From: Ignavibacteriaceae bacterium
GTDB taxonomy: Bacteria > Bacteroidota > Ignavibacteria > Ignavibacteriales > Ignavibacteriaceae
DNA length: 64,000 nucleotides
Direction: 5' to 3'
NCBI GenBank assembly: GCA_013388545.1
Contig: JACAFB010000033.1
Location: forward strand, 33,466-97,465
The number at the start of each line of letters is the position of its first letter. Within the stretch, counting starts at the first letter, position 1. Below the pieces are notes generated by a model. That model had not been told where the DNA came from, made no database searches, and worked only from the letters and a program-made list of their open reading frames with translations. Positions 28,537 to 38,583 of the stretch are shown one piece after another. The translations under genes and the position numbers were made by a program.

Positions 28537-28787
28537 TAAATTTATGTACGTGATTGTTTCACGTTTCAACAAAATAAATAGAAGTTAGAAACTATTAACT
28601 TCAAAAAGTTTTTTAATTATTTCAGAGCCCAACTTGTATATAAATATTACTCAAATCTTACTTATCATACTTCTTGCCTCATCAATGCAAGCCATAAAAT
28701 ATTTTATCGAGAGCAGCAGGCCGGGCTTTGAATCAGAACAAAATTGTTTATTGAAAAATAAATTTTCATTCAGCGAGTTTATCTTTT

Positions 28788-30359
28788 ATGGTAAAAGAGA
28801 TTATAATAAATTCATCCACCAATCAAACCCGCGTTGCAATAACCGAAGATGGAAATCTTGTAGATTTCTTTGTAGATTACCCGGAAAACCGCCGGATGGT
28901 GGGGGATATTTATCTTGGTAAAGTTGCCAGAGTACTTCCGGGAATAAGAGCTGCCTTTATCGACATTGGAATGAAGCACGATGCCTTCCTCCATTTTTCT
29001 GATATTGGTGAAAGAACAAAACAATTTCAGGATATGCTTGGAGATGAAGATTCTGACCTCGACGAAGAGGATGATCAAGAATCTCCTGGCGAACAAACAT
29101 CTAAAAGTCCTTCCGGTTCCAAATCAGCCGCCGATATTCCAATACTTCACAAAGGACAGGATATTCTTATCCAGATAACAAAAGAGCCGGTCAACAATAA
29201 AGGTGTTCGGGTTACTTCTTCTGTTTCATTGCCCGGAAGATTTTGTGTGCTTCTTCCTTTTGATAATAAAATCGGTGTATCAAAAAAGATTTCAGACTTC
29301 AGGGAACGCAAAAGGCTTCGCCATATTGCCCGGCAGATTATTCCACAAAACTGCGGGCTGATTATCCGGACAGTTGCAAAAAATCAGTCGGAGGATTCTC
29401 TAAAAGAAGACCTTAAATCTTTAATGGAAGTTTGGAAAAGAATAGAAGAGTCAGTTAAAACTGAAGAACCACCATCTTTGATTTACCAGGATTTAAGCAC
29501 CACGAATAGTGTAATCAGGGATTTGCTTACCCCCGATATATCAAAAGTTTTTATTGATTCGAAAAAACTTTATAAACAGATAAAGAATTATGTCGAAGTA
29601 ATTCATCCCGAACTTGCAGATCGAATTGAGCTATTTAAATCCAGCAACTCGATTTTCGATTCATTTAAAATTGAGGAGCAGATTAAAACTCTTATGGGCA
29701 GAAAGGTTACATTGCCAAGCGGTGGTTATATAATTATCGAACATACCGAAGCCATGGTTGTGATTGATGTAAACAGCGGAAGGTATGCAAAAAGTAAAGA
29801 TCAGGAAGTAAATTCACTTAAAACCGACCTCGAGGCTGCCAGAGAGATTGCAAGACAGATGAGACTTCGTGACATTGGCGGTATTATTGTCGTCGATTTC
29901 ATTGATCTTGAAGAGGAAAAGAACCGTAAAAAGATTTACGATGAACTGAAAAAAGAATTCAGACGCGACAGAGCAAAAGTTACTGTGCTTCCAATGTCTG
30001 ACTTTGGCCTCATCCAGATTACCAGGCAAAGAATCAGGCAGAATATTATGCAGGCAATGAAAGATGTTTGTCCATACTGCATGGGAACTGGATTGCTTAC
30101 AAAACACTCCCACGTTGTTTACGATCTTGAAGATGGATTGAGAAAGTTTAAACGCGTTTCAAAGGAAAGATCAGTAATTATTCGATGCAATCCGACAGTT
30201 GCAGCAAAGCTTAATGATGGATTTTTCAAACCAATATTAAAACTGCAGCTTAAACACATGCTTAAGCTTCGGCTTGAAGAAGATAATTTTGTGCCCGTTG
30301 GGCAATTCAGATTTTATTCCGCAGCAACACAAAAAGAAATTACTCTTGAACAACAATAA
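28788..30359 (+). CDS. rng: Ribonuclease G
   Basis: The 523-residue RNase E/G-family endonuclease matches RNase G, which processes rRNA 5' ends and decays mRNA. The S1 domain (about 35-130) contains an unusual acidic, serine-rich insertion at about 81-117 (DEDSDLDEEDDQES). The catalytic Mg2+ site lies in VVIDVNSGRY and VVDFIDLEEEKN, and the zinc-link motif CPYCMGTG in the C-terminal part. No degradosome scaffold like that of RNase E is present. The ATG is preceded by a 250-nt AT-rich gap after the pnp hairpin. Confidence 0.93.
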   Translation: MVKEIIINSSTNQTRVAITEDGNLVDFFVDYPENRRMVGDIYLGKVARVLPGIRAAFIDIGMKHDAFLHFSDIGERTKQFQDMLGDEDSDLDEEDDQESPGEQTSKSPSGSKSAADIPILHKGQDILIQITKEPVNNKGVRVTSSVSLPGRFCVLLPFDNKIGVSKKISDFRERKRLRHIARQIIPQNCGLIIRTVAKNQSEDSLKEDLKSLMEVWKRIEESVKTEEPPSLIYQDLSTTNSVIRDLLTPDISKVFIDSKKLYKQIKNYVEVIHPELADRIELFKSSNSIFDSFKIEEQIKTLMGRKVTLPSGGYIIIEHTEAMVVIDVNSGRYAKSKDQEVNSLKTDLEAAREIARQMRLRDIGGIIVVDFIDLEEEKNRKKIYDELKKEFRRDRAKVTVLPMSDFGLIQITRQRIRQNIMQAMKDVCPYCMGTGLLTKHSHVVYDLEDGLRKFKRVSKERSVIIRCNPTVAAKLNDGFFKPILKLQLKHMLKLRLEEDNFVPVGQFRFYSAATQKEITLEQQ

Positions 30360-30371
30360 AGCAGCAATAAA

Positions 30372-31454
30372 ATGAAAAAGACTAAATTTTATAGCATTCA
30401 TCAAAAACTGGGAGCTAAGATTGTGGAATTCGCAGGCTTCCAGATGCCAATCCAATATTCATCAATAATTGCCGAACACAAAGCCGTTAGAAATTCTGTC
30501 GGTGTTTTTGATGTGTCCCATATGGGCGAATTCCATATTAAAGGAAAAGAAGCGCTGAAGCTTGTTCAGTATATAACTGTTAATGATGCTTCAAAACTTT
30601 TTCCCGGAAGAGTTCAGTATTCTGCTATGTGCTATGAAGACGGAGGCATTGTAGACGATTTGCTTGTTTATATGATTTCTCCCGAAGAATTTATGCTGGT
30701 TGTTAACGCTTCAAATATTCAAAAAGATTTTGAATGGATAAAATCAAATAACAAATTTGACGTTGAACTCATTGACCAGAGCGATGTTTATTCTCTGCTT
30801 GCAGTTCAGGGGCCCAACTCGCAAAAAGTAATACAGAAAATTTGTGACATTGATATCAATCTTGAGTATTATCATTTTACATCTGCACAAATTGCAGGTC
30901 TAGAAATGATTTTATCGAGGACAGGTTATACCGGGGAGCTTGGTTATGAACTTTATTTCAAAGGTGATGAATCTGCAGCAGAAAAAATCTGGAATGAAGT
31001 ATTCGAAGCGGGAAAAGATTTCAATATTCAGCCGGTTGGTTTGGCAGCACGTGATTCTTTGAGACTGGAAATGGGATATTGTCTTTACGGAAACGATATC
31101 GACAAGACAACAAATCCTCTTGAAGCAGGGCTTGGATGGATAACAAAAATGAATAAGGAAAATTTTATCGGCCTTGATGCTCTTCAGAAGGTTAAAAAGG
31201 AAGGAATAAAACGAAAGCTGATAGGAATTCAATCTGACGACAGATCTTTTCCACGTCACGGTTATGATATTTCAGTTAACGGGAGATTAATAGGAAAAAT
31301 TACCAGCGGAACAGTAAGCCCGGTTCTTGAAAAGCCAATTGCATTAGGATATGTTTCGGCTGAATATTCTGAGATTGGGTCGAAAATTAATTATGTTGTA
31401 AGATCTAAAGAAGTGCCTGCTGAAGTCGTGAAATTGCCATTTGTAAAAAAGTAA
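30372..31454 (+). CDS. gcvT: Aminomethyltransferase (glycine cleavage T protein)
   Basis: The 360-residue protein matches GcvT, which transfers the methylene group of aminomethylated H protein to tetrahydrofolate. Conserved are VGVFDVSHMGEF near 41-52, VQYITVND, GRVQYSAMCYEDGGIVDDLL and SRTGYTGELGYELY; the C-terminal barrel has LIGIQ and PIALGYV. The other glycine cleavage genes are not in this window. It is 12 nt after rng and probably cotranscribed. Confidence 0.92.
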   Translation: MKKTKFYSIHQKLGAKIVEFAGFQMPIQYSSIIAEHKAVRNSVGVFDVSHMGEFHIKGKEALKLVQYITVNDASKLFPGRVQYSAMCYEDGGIVDDLLVYMISPEEFMLVVNASNIQKDFEWIKSNNKFDVELIDQSDVYSLLAVQGPNSQKVIQKICDIDINLEYYHFTSAQIAGLEMILSRTGYTGELGYELYFKGDESAAEKIWNEVFEAGKDFNIQPVGLAARDSLRLEMGYCLYGNDIDKTTNPLEAGLGWITKMNKENFIGLDALQKVKKEGIKRKLIGIQSDDRSFPRHGYDISVNGRLIGKITSGTVSPVLEKPIALGYVSAEYSEIGSKINYVVRSKEVPAEVVKLPFVKK

Positions 31455-31475
31455 AAAGTTTATCAGAAAATACTT

Positions 31476-32201
31476 ATGAAAATAAATGTTCTTATAACTC
31501 CAAACAGCGTTGATGAACTTTACTTTACCGGTAAAACAACTGTGGTAATCGACGTACTTCGTGCGTCTACTACGATTGTTGAGGCATTGCAGAACGGAGC
31601 AAAAGAGATTGTACCTGTAGCTACTGTTGAATTCGCAGTTAAATTATCGGGCGGAATGTTTGGTGGTCACACTCTTCTTGGTGGTGAAAGAAACACCCGA
31701 AAGATTGAAGGCTTCGCTCTGGGAAATTCACCACTGGAATACAATGAAAATATTGTTTCCGGGAAGTCTATTGTTTTTTATACTACCAATGGCTCAAAGG
31801 CTATTGTTAAAGCAAAATTCTCTGAGAATATGTTTATTTGTTGTTTCAACAATATAAATGCAATTGCGAAACATCTGGTTAAGTTGAATAACGATGTTGA
31901 AATTTTGTGTGCGGGCAAGTCAAATTTATTTTCGATGGAAGATACTGTTTGTGCCGGCAGATTGATTTCGGAAATCCTGAAACTTTCTGACGAAATAAAA
32001 ATTACTGATTCCTCCCGGGCAGCAATAGCACTTAACCGTGCTTTTGGTAAAAACCTGATGGCGATGTTTCAGGAATCAGAACATGGGCAACTGCTTCTTG
32101 ATAATGGTTTTGAAGAGGATTTGAAACTGGCTGCAAAGGTAAGCAGTTCCGAAGTAATTCCTTACTACACTTCAAGTGTAATTAAAAGTTTAACCGGATA
32201 G
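31476..32201 (+). CDS. comB: 2-phosphosulfolactate phosphatase family protein
   Basis: The 241-residue protein matches the ComB family, with VVIDVLRASTTIVEAL (about 22-37), GGERNTRKIEGFALGNSP and YTTNGSKAI. ComB hydrolyses 2-phosphosulfolactate in methanogen coenzyme M synthesis and in other bacteria may act in sulfolactate formation. The remaining coenzyme M or sulfolactate genes are not here, so the substrate is not established. It lies 21 nt after gcvT. Confidence 0.85.
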   Translation: MKINVLITPNSVDELYFTGKTTVVIDVLRASTTIVEALQNGAKEIVPVATVEFAVKLSGGMFGGHTLLGGERNTRKIEGFALGNSPLEYNENIVSGKSIVFYTTNGSKAIVKAKFSENMFICCFNNINAIAKHLVKLNNDVEILCAGKSNLFSMEDTVCAGRLISEILKLSDEIKITDSSRAAIALNRAFGKNLMAMFQESEHGQLLLDNGFEEDLKLAAKVSSSEVIPYYTSSVIKSLTG

Positions 32202-32235
32202 ATAACGTAATTTTAGTTTTATAAAAGCTCCGACT

Positions 32236-34674
32236 GTGAAAAGAAAATCATCGAGAAACGAAGTAAAGCAAAACCCGAAACAGAATTTTTTTCTCTCAGC
32301 TGAAAAGAAGAAAAAAATTCTTGCCGTGTTGATGATGGTTTTATCCGTGTTCCTTTTTCTGAGCATAATCAGCTACAATCCTGCTGATGAAGACAGCTTG
32401 CATAATATATTCTCCGACTTTTTTAATTCTTTAAGCGAAGCTGCTGACACCACAAACTGGGTTGGTATAATCGGTGCTCACTTTGCCAGATTCTTTGTTA
32501 AAGATGTTTTCGGATATTTCTCGGTTGTATTTCCGGCTATTATATTTCTCTGGGGATTACGATACCTGAAGAAGATTGAGTTCAGAACATTCATTCATTA
32601 CACAAATTTTTTAATCATCTCTGCAATAATTATCTCGGCAATCTTTGGTGTTTTACAATCAAGCTTTCTTTTATTTGAAAACATTCATCAGCTTTCAGGA
32701 TCAGCAGGATTGTACTTCGGTGAAATACTTAGCCGGCTGCTCGGCGGAGCAGGAAGCATTATAATTCTTTTCAGTGTATATGCTGTTATTCTTATTTATG
32801 CTTTTGATATTAAATTCGAAAAGCTTTATAACCTGATAAAGAAATTTATTTCCGGACTTTTCGAAAAAGAAAACGAGAAGGAGCAACCTGTTTCCCCTGT
32901 TGATCAGTACAACCTGTCTAAAATTAAATCTCTTAGACAAGATAAAAAGAAAGAAAAAATTTCTCCGGTTGTCTCCGAAAAAACCGCAGAAGATCTGATG
33001 GATGAAGAAATAGAAGAAACAAAGATCAGGATAATCCGCAAAAGTGATGAACCTATGCCTCAGGAAGAAAACCAAGTTGTTAAAGAAGAAATTAAAAAAG
33101 TTGATCTTGCTAAAACCGGAGATATTCCCGCTGCTGAACTTCCCAAAGAAGAGGAAATAAAATTGCCTAACCAGTGGGAGGAGTCAATCAATTACAAACG
33201 ACCTTCGCTTGAAATTCTTGATCCTCTTCCTCAGCAGGATTACCAGGTTGCAGAAGAAGAGCTTACAAGAAATGCAGAGTTACTTCGCGAAAAGCTGAAG
33301 TTGTTTGATATAGAAATAAAAGACATTTCTGTTACACCGGGGCCGGTTGTGACTTTGTATGAAATTGTTCCAGCGCCGGGTGTTAAGATTTCTCAAATTA
33401 CCGGGCTTGAGAACGATATTGCCCTCGCTCTTGCAGCAAAGGGAATAAGAATTATTGCTCCAATTCCCGGCAAAGGTGCAATCGGTGTTGAGATTCCTAA
33501 TAAAGAAGCTGCAATTGTAAATGCAAGATCGGTTTTGGGTAAAATCGCTGAAACAGGATTTGAACTTCCGATTGCAATGGGCAAAACAATAAACGGTGAT
33601 GTTTATATTACTGACCTTGCCAAGATGCCGCACCTGTTGATTGCTGGTTCAACCGGTTCGGGAAAAAGTGTTGGAATAAATATGATAATAGGGAGCTTGT
33701 TGTATGCAAAGCATCCTTCCGAAGTTAAGCTTATAATGATTGACCCTAAAAAAATTGAACTTTCATTCTACAAAAAATTGAGAAAGCATTTCCTTGCAAT
33801 TTCTCCTGATCTTGATGAAGAAATTATAACAATGCCTCAGAATGCAGTAATACTGCTTAAGTCCGTTGAATATGAGATGGAAAAAAGATATGATAAACTT
33901 GCCAAAGCAGGTGTAAGGAATATTATTGACTATAATTTGAAAGTATCTGATCCCAAAAGAAGACCTCACGATACAGATGAAGTTAAGCATCATCCTATCC
34001 CTTACCTGATTGTAATTGTAGATGAGCTTGCTGATTTGATGATCACTGCAGGAAAAGAAGTTGAAGAACCAATTACAAGATTAGCACAGCTTGCACGTGC
34101 AGTTGGAATTCATTTGGTGCTTGCGACACAGCGTCCTTCTGTTAATGTTATAACCGGAGTTATCAAAGCTAATTTCAGTTCAAGAATTGCATATCAGGTG
34201 GCAACAAAAATAGATTCAAGAACAATTCTTGATATGAATGGTGCCGAACAATTGCTTGGCAAAGGTGATATGCTTTTCCTTCCAACCGGATCACCCAAAC
34301 CAATCAGAATTCAGAATGCTTTTATCTCTACTGATGAAGTTGAGAAAGTAACTAATTATATTTATTCGCAGCCCGGATATTCTAAAGCTTACTATCTGCC
34401 ATCAATTTATGAAAAGAAGAAAAGCAGTAATGGAAGTTTTCTGGATGACAGAGATCCAATGTTTGAAGAAGCCGCAAAAATTATTGTCAGAACTCAGCAG
34501 GGGTCTGTATCGCTTCTTCAAAGAAGGCTTAAGCTTGGCTACTCCCGTGCTGCAAGAATTGTTGATCAGCTTGAGGAAGCCGGGATTGTTGGCCCAAGTG
34601 ACGGAAGTAAAGCCCGTACTGTTTTAATTGAAGATGAACAACAACTGACTACCTTGCTTCGTGCGCTTGAATAA
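32236..34674 (+). CDS. ftsK: DNA translocase FtsK
   Basis: The 812-residue protein has four hydrophobic segments within the first 200 residues, an acidic linker (about 215-330), and a RecA-like motor. Walker A GSTGSGKS is at about 471-478 and Walker B in IVIVDELADLM. The C-terminal gamma winged-helix domain, which recognises KOPS-type DNA, is seen in GSVSLLQRRLKLGYSRAARIV. FtsK links division and chromosome segregation. The start is GTG at 32236. The length is shorter than E. coli FtsK and typical of SpoIIIE-like translocases. Confidence 0.95.
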   Translation: MKRKSSRNEVKQNPKQNFFLSAEKKKKILAVLMMVLSVFLFLSIISYNPADEDSLHNIFSDFFNSLSEAADTTNWVGIIGAHFARFFVKDVFGYFSVVFPAIIFLWGLRYLKKIEFRTFIHYTNFLIISAIIISAIFGVLQSSFLLFENIHQLSGSAGLYFGEILSRLLGGAGSIIILFSVYAVILIYAFDIKFEKLYNLIKKFISGLFEKENEKEQPVSPVDQYNLSKIKSLRQDKKKEKISPVVSEKTAEDLMDEEIEETKIRIIRKSDEPMPQEENQVVKEEIKKVDLAKTGDIPAAELPKEEEIKLPNQWEESINYKRPSLEILDPLPQQDYQVAEEELTRNAELLREKLKLFDIEIKDISVTPGPVVTLYEIVPAPGVKISQITGLENDIALALAAKGIRIIAPIPGKGAIGVEIPNKEAAIVNARSVLGKIAETGFELPIAMGKTINGDVYITDLAKMPHLLIAGSTGSGKSVGINMIIGSLLYAKHPSEVKLIMIDPKKIELSFYKKLRKHFLAISPDLDEEIITMPQNAVILLKSVEYEMEKRYDKLAKAGVRNIIDYNLKVSDPKRRPHDTDEVKHHPIPYLIVIVDELADLMITAGKEVEEPITRLAQLARAVGIHLVLATQRPSVNVITGVIKANFSSRIAYQVATKIDSRTILDMNGAEQLLGKGDMLFLPTGSPKPIRIQNAFISTDEVEKVTNYIYSQPGYSKAYYLPSIYEKKKSSNGSFLDDRDPMFEEAAKIIVRTQQGSVSLLQRRLKLGYSRAARIVDQLEEAGIVGPSDGSKARTVLIEDEQQLTTLLRALE

Positions 34675-34691
34675 AAATATCTTTATATGAA

Positions 34692-35294
34692 ATGAAAAAA
34701 ATAAACTTAGTAATAATCGTTTTATTTCTTTTCCCGCTTATCACAGCGCAGGATGATGGTGCTGTGCTGTTAAAATCGTTGCAGGATAAGTTTTCAGGTT
34801 TGAAAGATCTGACAGTGGACTTTAAACAGAAATCCGGGGAAAGGAGCGGGTATTCCGGGAAATTCTTTTTCAAAAAAGAAAACAAAATGCGTTTTGAATT
34901 GAAGAACATTACAATAATTACGGACGGAAGTACAACCTGGAATTACAATAAAAAAGAAAAAAAGGTTATTATAAGCAATTACAATCCTGAAGATGCATCC
35001 TTCATTTCGATGAAGAGGCTTGTTTTTGATTATCCTTCAATGTGCAAAGTTGAATCATCCGTAATTGATGGAGAAAAAACTCTTCTGCTGGTTCCCCTGA
35101 CTGACGAACTTAATTTTAATTATGTAAGAATCTGGATCAATAAAGATCAGCTTATATCTAAAACCATTATTGACGATAAAAGTACAGGAAAAATTGAAGT
35201 GTCATTTTTAAACTATCTTGTAGATCAGAATCTTCCAGACAAGAAGTTTAATTTCACCCCGCCGAAAGAGAGTAAGATTATTGACCTCAGGTAA
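34692..35294 (+). CDS. LolA-like outer-membrane lipoprotein carrier protein
   Basis: The 200-residue protein has a signal peptide (cleavage after ITA) and the pattern of LolA-like folds: LLKSLQDKFSGLKDLTVDFKQKS, then RFELKNITIITDGSTTWNYN. LolA shuttles lipoproteins through the periplasm. Other Lol genes are not in the window. It starts 17 nt after ftsK and its end overlaps the next gene by 14 nt. Call is at family level. Confidence 0.75.
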   Translation: MKKINLVIIVLFLFPLITAQDDGAVLLKSLQDKFSGLKDLTVDFKQKSGERSGYSGKFFFKKENKMRFELKNITIITDGSTTWNYNKKEKKVIISNYNPEDASFISMKRLVFDYPSMCKVESSVIDGEKTLLLVPLTDELNFNYVRIWINKDQLISKTIIDDKSTGKIEVSFLNYLVDQNLPDKKFNFTPPKESKIIDLR

Positions 35295-36333
35295 ATTTCA
35301 TCTTTCACTTGCCGGGAAAAGAATATTAAACTACGGTATCTCGATCGTACTTACTGTGCTTTTTCTGTTTATCGCTTTCAATAATGTAAACGTGCTTGAA
35401 GTAATTGAAATTGTATCTCACGCTTCATTACTCTGGATTGCAGTTTATATTATTGTTTTGCTGGCAAGCCATTATTTACGCGCTTTAAGATGGAAAGTTA
35501 TTCTTCGCTCTGTAAAACCGAACACTTCGATAAAACACCTGTTCGGAGCTATTATGGTGGGCTACGGTGTTAACTGCGTGGTGCCCCGGCTTGGAGAGAT
35601 CTCACGTCCCGTTATTCTTGCAAAGTGGGAAGGGTTATCCCGTTCTTCAATGTTCGGTACTGTTATATTTGAAAGAATTGTTGATATCATCTTTCTGGGA
35701 TTGGCTTTAATCATTTCATTGTTTATCTGGCAGGATATAATTAAAAACTTTCCATGGCTTACTTTTGCATTGTATGCCTCTGCCGCACTGATGATTGTGG
35801 CGATACTCTTTATTTATCTGACTGTGAAATACAGGCAAAGATTTTATGGGGTGTTTGTTAAGATTCTGGGCAAAATTTCAGGAAAGTTTTCCGGAAGAAT
35901 TGCTCACATTTTTGAAATGATGATTGAGGGTTTTACAAGTCTTAAAGGTTTTAAAAATCACATCGAAGCTTTTATTCTCGGTGGGCTTATTATGATTTTG
36001 TATGCCTTAAGTGCTTATGTTGGATTTTTTCTTCTGGGAATGGAAAGAATTCAACCGGTTAGTTTCAGTATGGCCTGGGTGCTTATGAGTATAAGTGCAA
36101 TCGGTGTTATCATTCCAACGCCTGGTGCTACAGGTTCATATCACACAATTGCAAAATCGGTTCTTGTTCTTCTGTTTGGATTTGGCGAAACTATATCTGT
36201 CGCATATGCTTTTCTTACTCATATCATTTCTTACTTTTTGTTTATCTTCACCGCGCTTATAGTATTTTTCCTGTTGAATAAACAACACGATAATCTTATT
36301 AAAGTAGTAAAACCCGATCTGGATCAATTATGA
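35281..36333 (+). CDS. UPF0104 / flippase-like integral membrane protein
   Basis: The 350-residue protein has about eight transmembrane segments and matches the lysylphosphatidylglycerol synthetase TM/UPF0104 family. Conserved elements are SHYLRALRWKVILRS, GYGVNCVVPRLGEISRPVIL and GTVIFERIVDIIFL. Some members flip lipids; the substrate here is unknown. The start is TTG at 35281, inside the LolA-like gene, and its stop shares ATGA with the next gene, suggesting coupled translation. Confidence 0.8.
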   Translation: MTSGKFHLSLAGKRILNYGISIVLTVLFLFIAFNNVNVLEVIEIVSHASLLWIAVYIIVLLASHYLRALRWKVILRSVKPNTSIKHLFGAIMVGYGVNCVVPRLGEISRPVILAKWEGLSRSSMFGTVIFERIVDIIFLGLALIISLFIWQDIIKNFPWLTFALYASAALMIVAILFIYLTVKYRQRFYGVFVKILGKISGKFSGRIAHIFEMMIEGFTSLKGFKNHIEAFILGGLIMILYALSAYVGFFLLGMERIQPVSFSMAWVLMSISAIGVIIPTPGATGSYHTIAKSVLVLLFGFGETISVAYAFLTHIISYFLFIFTALIVFFLLNKQHDNLIKVVKPDLDQL

Positions 36334-36971
36334 AAAAAATTTATCTTCTTGTATTATCTCTCTGTTTCAGCTCTTTAGGCTTGGCTCAGTTCAGTCTAAG
36401 AGCCGATATGGGCATTGATTTTGTAAGCACACCATCTCTTACAGATTATATAAATCAGAATTTCGCCGGTGGTGATCAGCTTGGTTCTTTCAATAGTGCA
36501 GTTAACTTTTCGGTTGAAGGAAATTACCCGGTTTCCCCTTCTTATTCTCTCGGAGTTGAAATAGCTTACCAGCTTAATTCATATACTTTTAATTTTTCAC
36601 CCGGGCAGTATGATTTGTCCTACGGAATACTTTTGCCTTCAATTATGAATTATTATGTTATTTCAGGCAACGGTTATAATTTAAAGTTTGGGGCTGGTGC
36701 AGGGATAAGATTTACAAATGTAACTGAAACAGCCGGAACCGGAATCAAGAAAGATTATAGTGTAACGGGTTTTGGGGGAGTTTTAAGATTCGAAGGAAAT
36801 ACAGCATTGAGCAGTAACATATATGCAAATGTTGGCGCAGATATCAGATACGATTTAAATGGTGAGCCGGAAAGCGATGGGAAAAAATTATACAATAATG
36901 TTCTCAAAGAGAATGTTAACTTCAACACTCTCTCTTTTGGGGTAAAGCTTGGCATTCTTTTTCAATTTTAG
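36330..36971 (+). CDS. Small outer-membrane beta-barrel protein
   Basis: The 213-residue product has a signal peptide (cleavage near LAQ) and alternating aromatic/hydrophobic strands ending with an aromatic terminal residue (LGILFQF), typical of OmpW/OmpA-like outer-membrane barrels of about eight strands. No specific family is recognised. The ATG overlaps the preceding stop by four bases. Outer-membrane location is inferred from the leader and C-terminal Phe. Confidence 0.68.
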   Translation: MKKIYLLVLSLCFSSLGLAQFSLRADMGIDFVSTPSLTDYINQNFAGGDQLGSFNSAVNFSVEGNYPVSPSYSLGVEIAYQLNSYTFNFSPGQYDLSYGILLPSIMNYYVISGNGYNLKFGAGAGIRFTNVTETAGTGIKKDYSVTGFGGVLRFEGNTALSSNIYANVGADIRYDLNGEPESDGKKLYNNVLKENVNFNTLSFGVKLGILFQF

Positions 36972-36979
36972 GAGTTTAA

Positions 36980-37828
36980 TTGAATATACTTGAGGCAATT
37001 GTACTTGGTATTATACAGGGAATAACTGAATTCCTTCCAATTAGCAGCACAGGTCACCTGACTGTTGCAGGAAAATTGCTTAATCTTGTTGATCCATCTC
37101 ATCCCGAAAGATGGACTGCATTTATTGCTATAATTCAACTGGGAACTTTAGCTGCTATATTAGTTTATTTCTGGAAAGACTTAATGAAAATACTTTCTGA
37201 ATTCTTCAATGAAAATTTTTTCTCAAGAAAAAAATATTCTGATCAAAGCGAAGACTCTAAACTAGGATGGCTCGTTATTATCGGAACTATTCCTGTTGTA
37301 ATTATCGGGATACTTTTCAAGGACGCCATTGAAGGTGCCCTGACAAAAAATTTACTTGTGATTTCTGGAAGCTTGATTGTTTTGGCTTTGATTTTAGCTC
37401 TTGCCGAAAAAACTGCCCGCTTCAAAAAAGACTTAAAGGATATTACAGTACTTGACTCTTTAATCATAGGAGTTGCGCAGGCACTTGCACTTATTCCCGG
37501 CTCTTCACGTTCAGGTACAACAATTACAGCGGGATTGTTTATGGGTCTTAAGCGCGAAACAGCAGCGCGATTTTCTTTTCTGTTAAGCGTTCCTTCAATT
37601 TTTGCCAGCGGAATGCTTCAGCTTTATGAAGCGCTGAAGTTTGTTGATTCTTCAATGACGGTCAATATTATTGTTGCAACTATAGTTTCAGCAATCAGCG
37701 GATACCTTGCCATAGATTTTCTGCTGAAGTTTTTAAGAAAAAATTCTACTTTTTTGTTCGTTTACTACCGGATTTTTCTCGGGCTTTTAATTCTTCTAAT
37801 AATTTATTTAAACCTAATTCAACCATAG
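36980..37828 (+). CDS. uppP: Undecaprenyl-diphosphatase
   Basis: The 282-residue membrane protein recycles undecaprenyl diphosphate for cell-wall synthesis. The BacA/UppP motifs are [14 protein letters not shown] at about 15-28 and [15 protein letters not shown] near 172-186, with several transmembrane segments. The start is TTG at 36980, preceded by GGAG. It follows the small barrel gene by 8 nt and is probably in the same operon. Confidence 0.93.
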   Translation: MNILEAIVLGIIQGITEFLPISSTGHLTVAGKLLNLVDPSHPERWTAFIAIIQLGTLAAILVYFWKDLMKILSEFFNENFFSRKKYSDQSEDSKLGWLVIIGTIPVVIIGILFKDAIEGALTKNLLVISGSLIVLALILALAEKTARFKKDLKDITVLDSLIIGVAQALALIPGSSRSGTTITAGLFMGLKRETAARFSFLLSVPSIFASGMLQLYEALKFVDSSMTVNIIVATIVSAISGYLAIDFLLKFLRKNSTFLFVYYRIFLGLLILLIIYLNLIQP

Positions 37829-37836
37829 GAGGTAAA

Positions 37837-38451
37837 ATGATCAAAACATTTTTTGCTGTTCTGATAGCGCTTTTTACTTTGGGATGCCAAACTAAAAATG
37901 AAACCGCGGAATCAAAACAGCCTGAAAAATTAACCGATAACCAAAAGATAGAAGTCAAAATGGATGATTCATTAACATTTGCAGTTGTAAAAACAAATAA
38001 AGGTACTTTTGAATTAGAACTTTTTTCTCAACTTGTTCCTAAAACTGTTCAGAACTTTGTTGGTTTAGCAAAACAGGGATATTATAACGGGGTGATCTTT
38101 CATCGAGTTATTGATGGCTTTATGATCCAGGGCGGTGACCCAACCGGCACTGGAAGAGGAGGGCAAAGTTTTTGGGGCGATAAGTTTGAAGATGAATTTC
38201 ATCCTGATTTAAAGCACTCTTCTGAGGGTATTTTATCAATGGCAAATGCCGGTCCGAATACAAACGGCAGCCAGTTTTTCATTACACTTGTTCCAACTCC
38301 CTGGCTTGATGGCAAGCATTCTGTCTTTGGAAAAGTTACAAAAGGAATGGATGTAGTTAAAGCAATAGGAAAAGTAAAAACCGGACCCGGCGATAAGCCG
38401 CTTAAGGATGTTGTAATCGAAGAAATCACTATTGAAAAGCGTTCAAAATAG
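37837..38451 (+). CDS. Lipid-anchored cyclophilin-type peptidyl-prolyl isomerase
   Basis: The 204-residue protein has a lipobox ending at Cys17 (LFTLGC) and a linker, then a cyclophilin domain with [35 protein letters not shown] and [11 protein letters not shown]. These hold the active-site Arg and the substrate-binding Phe/Gln residues. It would act in the periplasm or at the outer membrane in folding of secreted proteins. It is preceded by AGGAGG, 8 nt after uppP. Confidence 0.9.
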   Translation: MIKTFFAVLIALFTLGCQTKNETAESKQPEKLTDNQKIEVKMDDSLTFAVVKTNKGTFELELFSQLVPKTVQNFVGLAKQGYYNGVIFHRVIDGFMIQGGDPTGTGRGGQSFWGDKFEDEFHPDLKHSSEGILSMANAGPNTNGSQFFITLVPTPWLDGKHSVFGKVTKGMDVVKAIGKVKTGPGDKPLKDVVIEEITIEKRSK

Positions 38452-38483
38452 TATTTCTTTATAGAGATAGAGTTGGTTTTTTA

Positions 38484-38568
38484 AGTATTGGTTTTAAATT
38501 TAAATCCGGTTTTGCCTGCATAGTTTTATTTTCTGATCGGGATTAAATTATAAAACCAATACTATTTT
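38484..38568 (+). terminator. Long-range 13-bp inverted repeat with T-run between PPIase and holA
   Basis: AGTATTGGTTTTA (38484-38496) and TAAAACCAATACT (38551-38563) form a perfect 13-bp stem over a 54-nt loop, followed by ATTTTT. The loop is unusually long for a terminator and the stem is AT-rich. Confidence 0.45.
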
Positions 38569-38583
38569 TAATGTCAGATAACG

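Noticed and set aside
28634..28921. Plus-strand open frame before rng
   Set aside because: It overlaps the RNase G start in a different frame; no ribosome site or conserved motif was seen.
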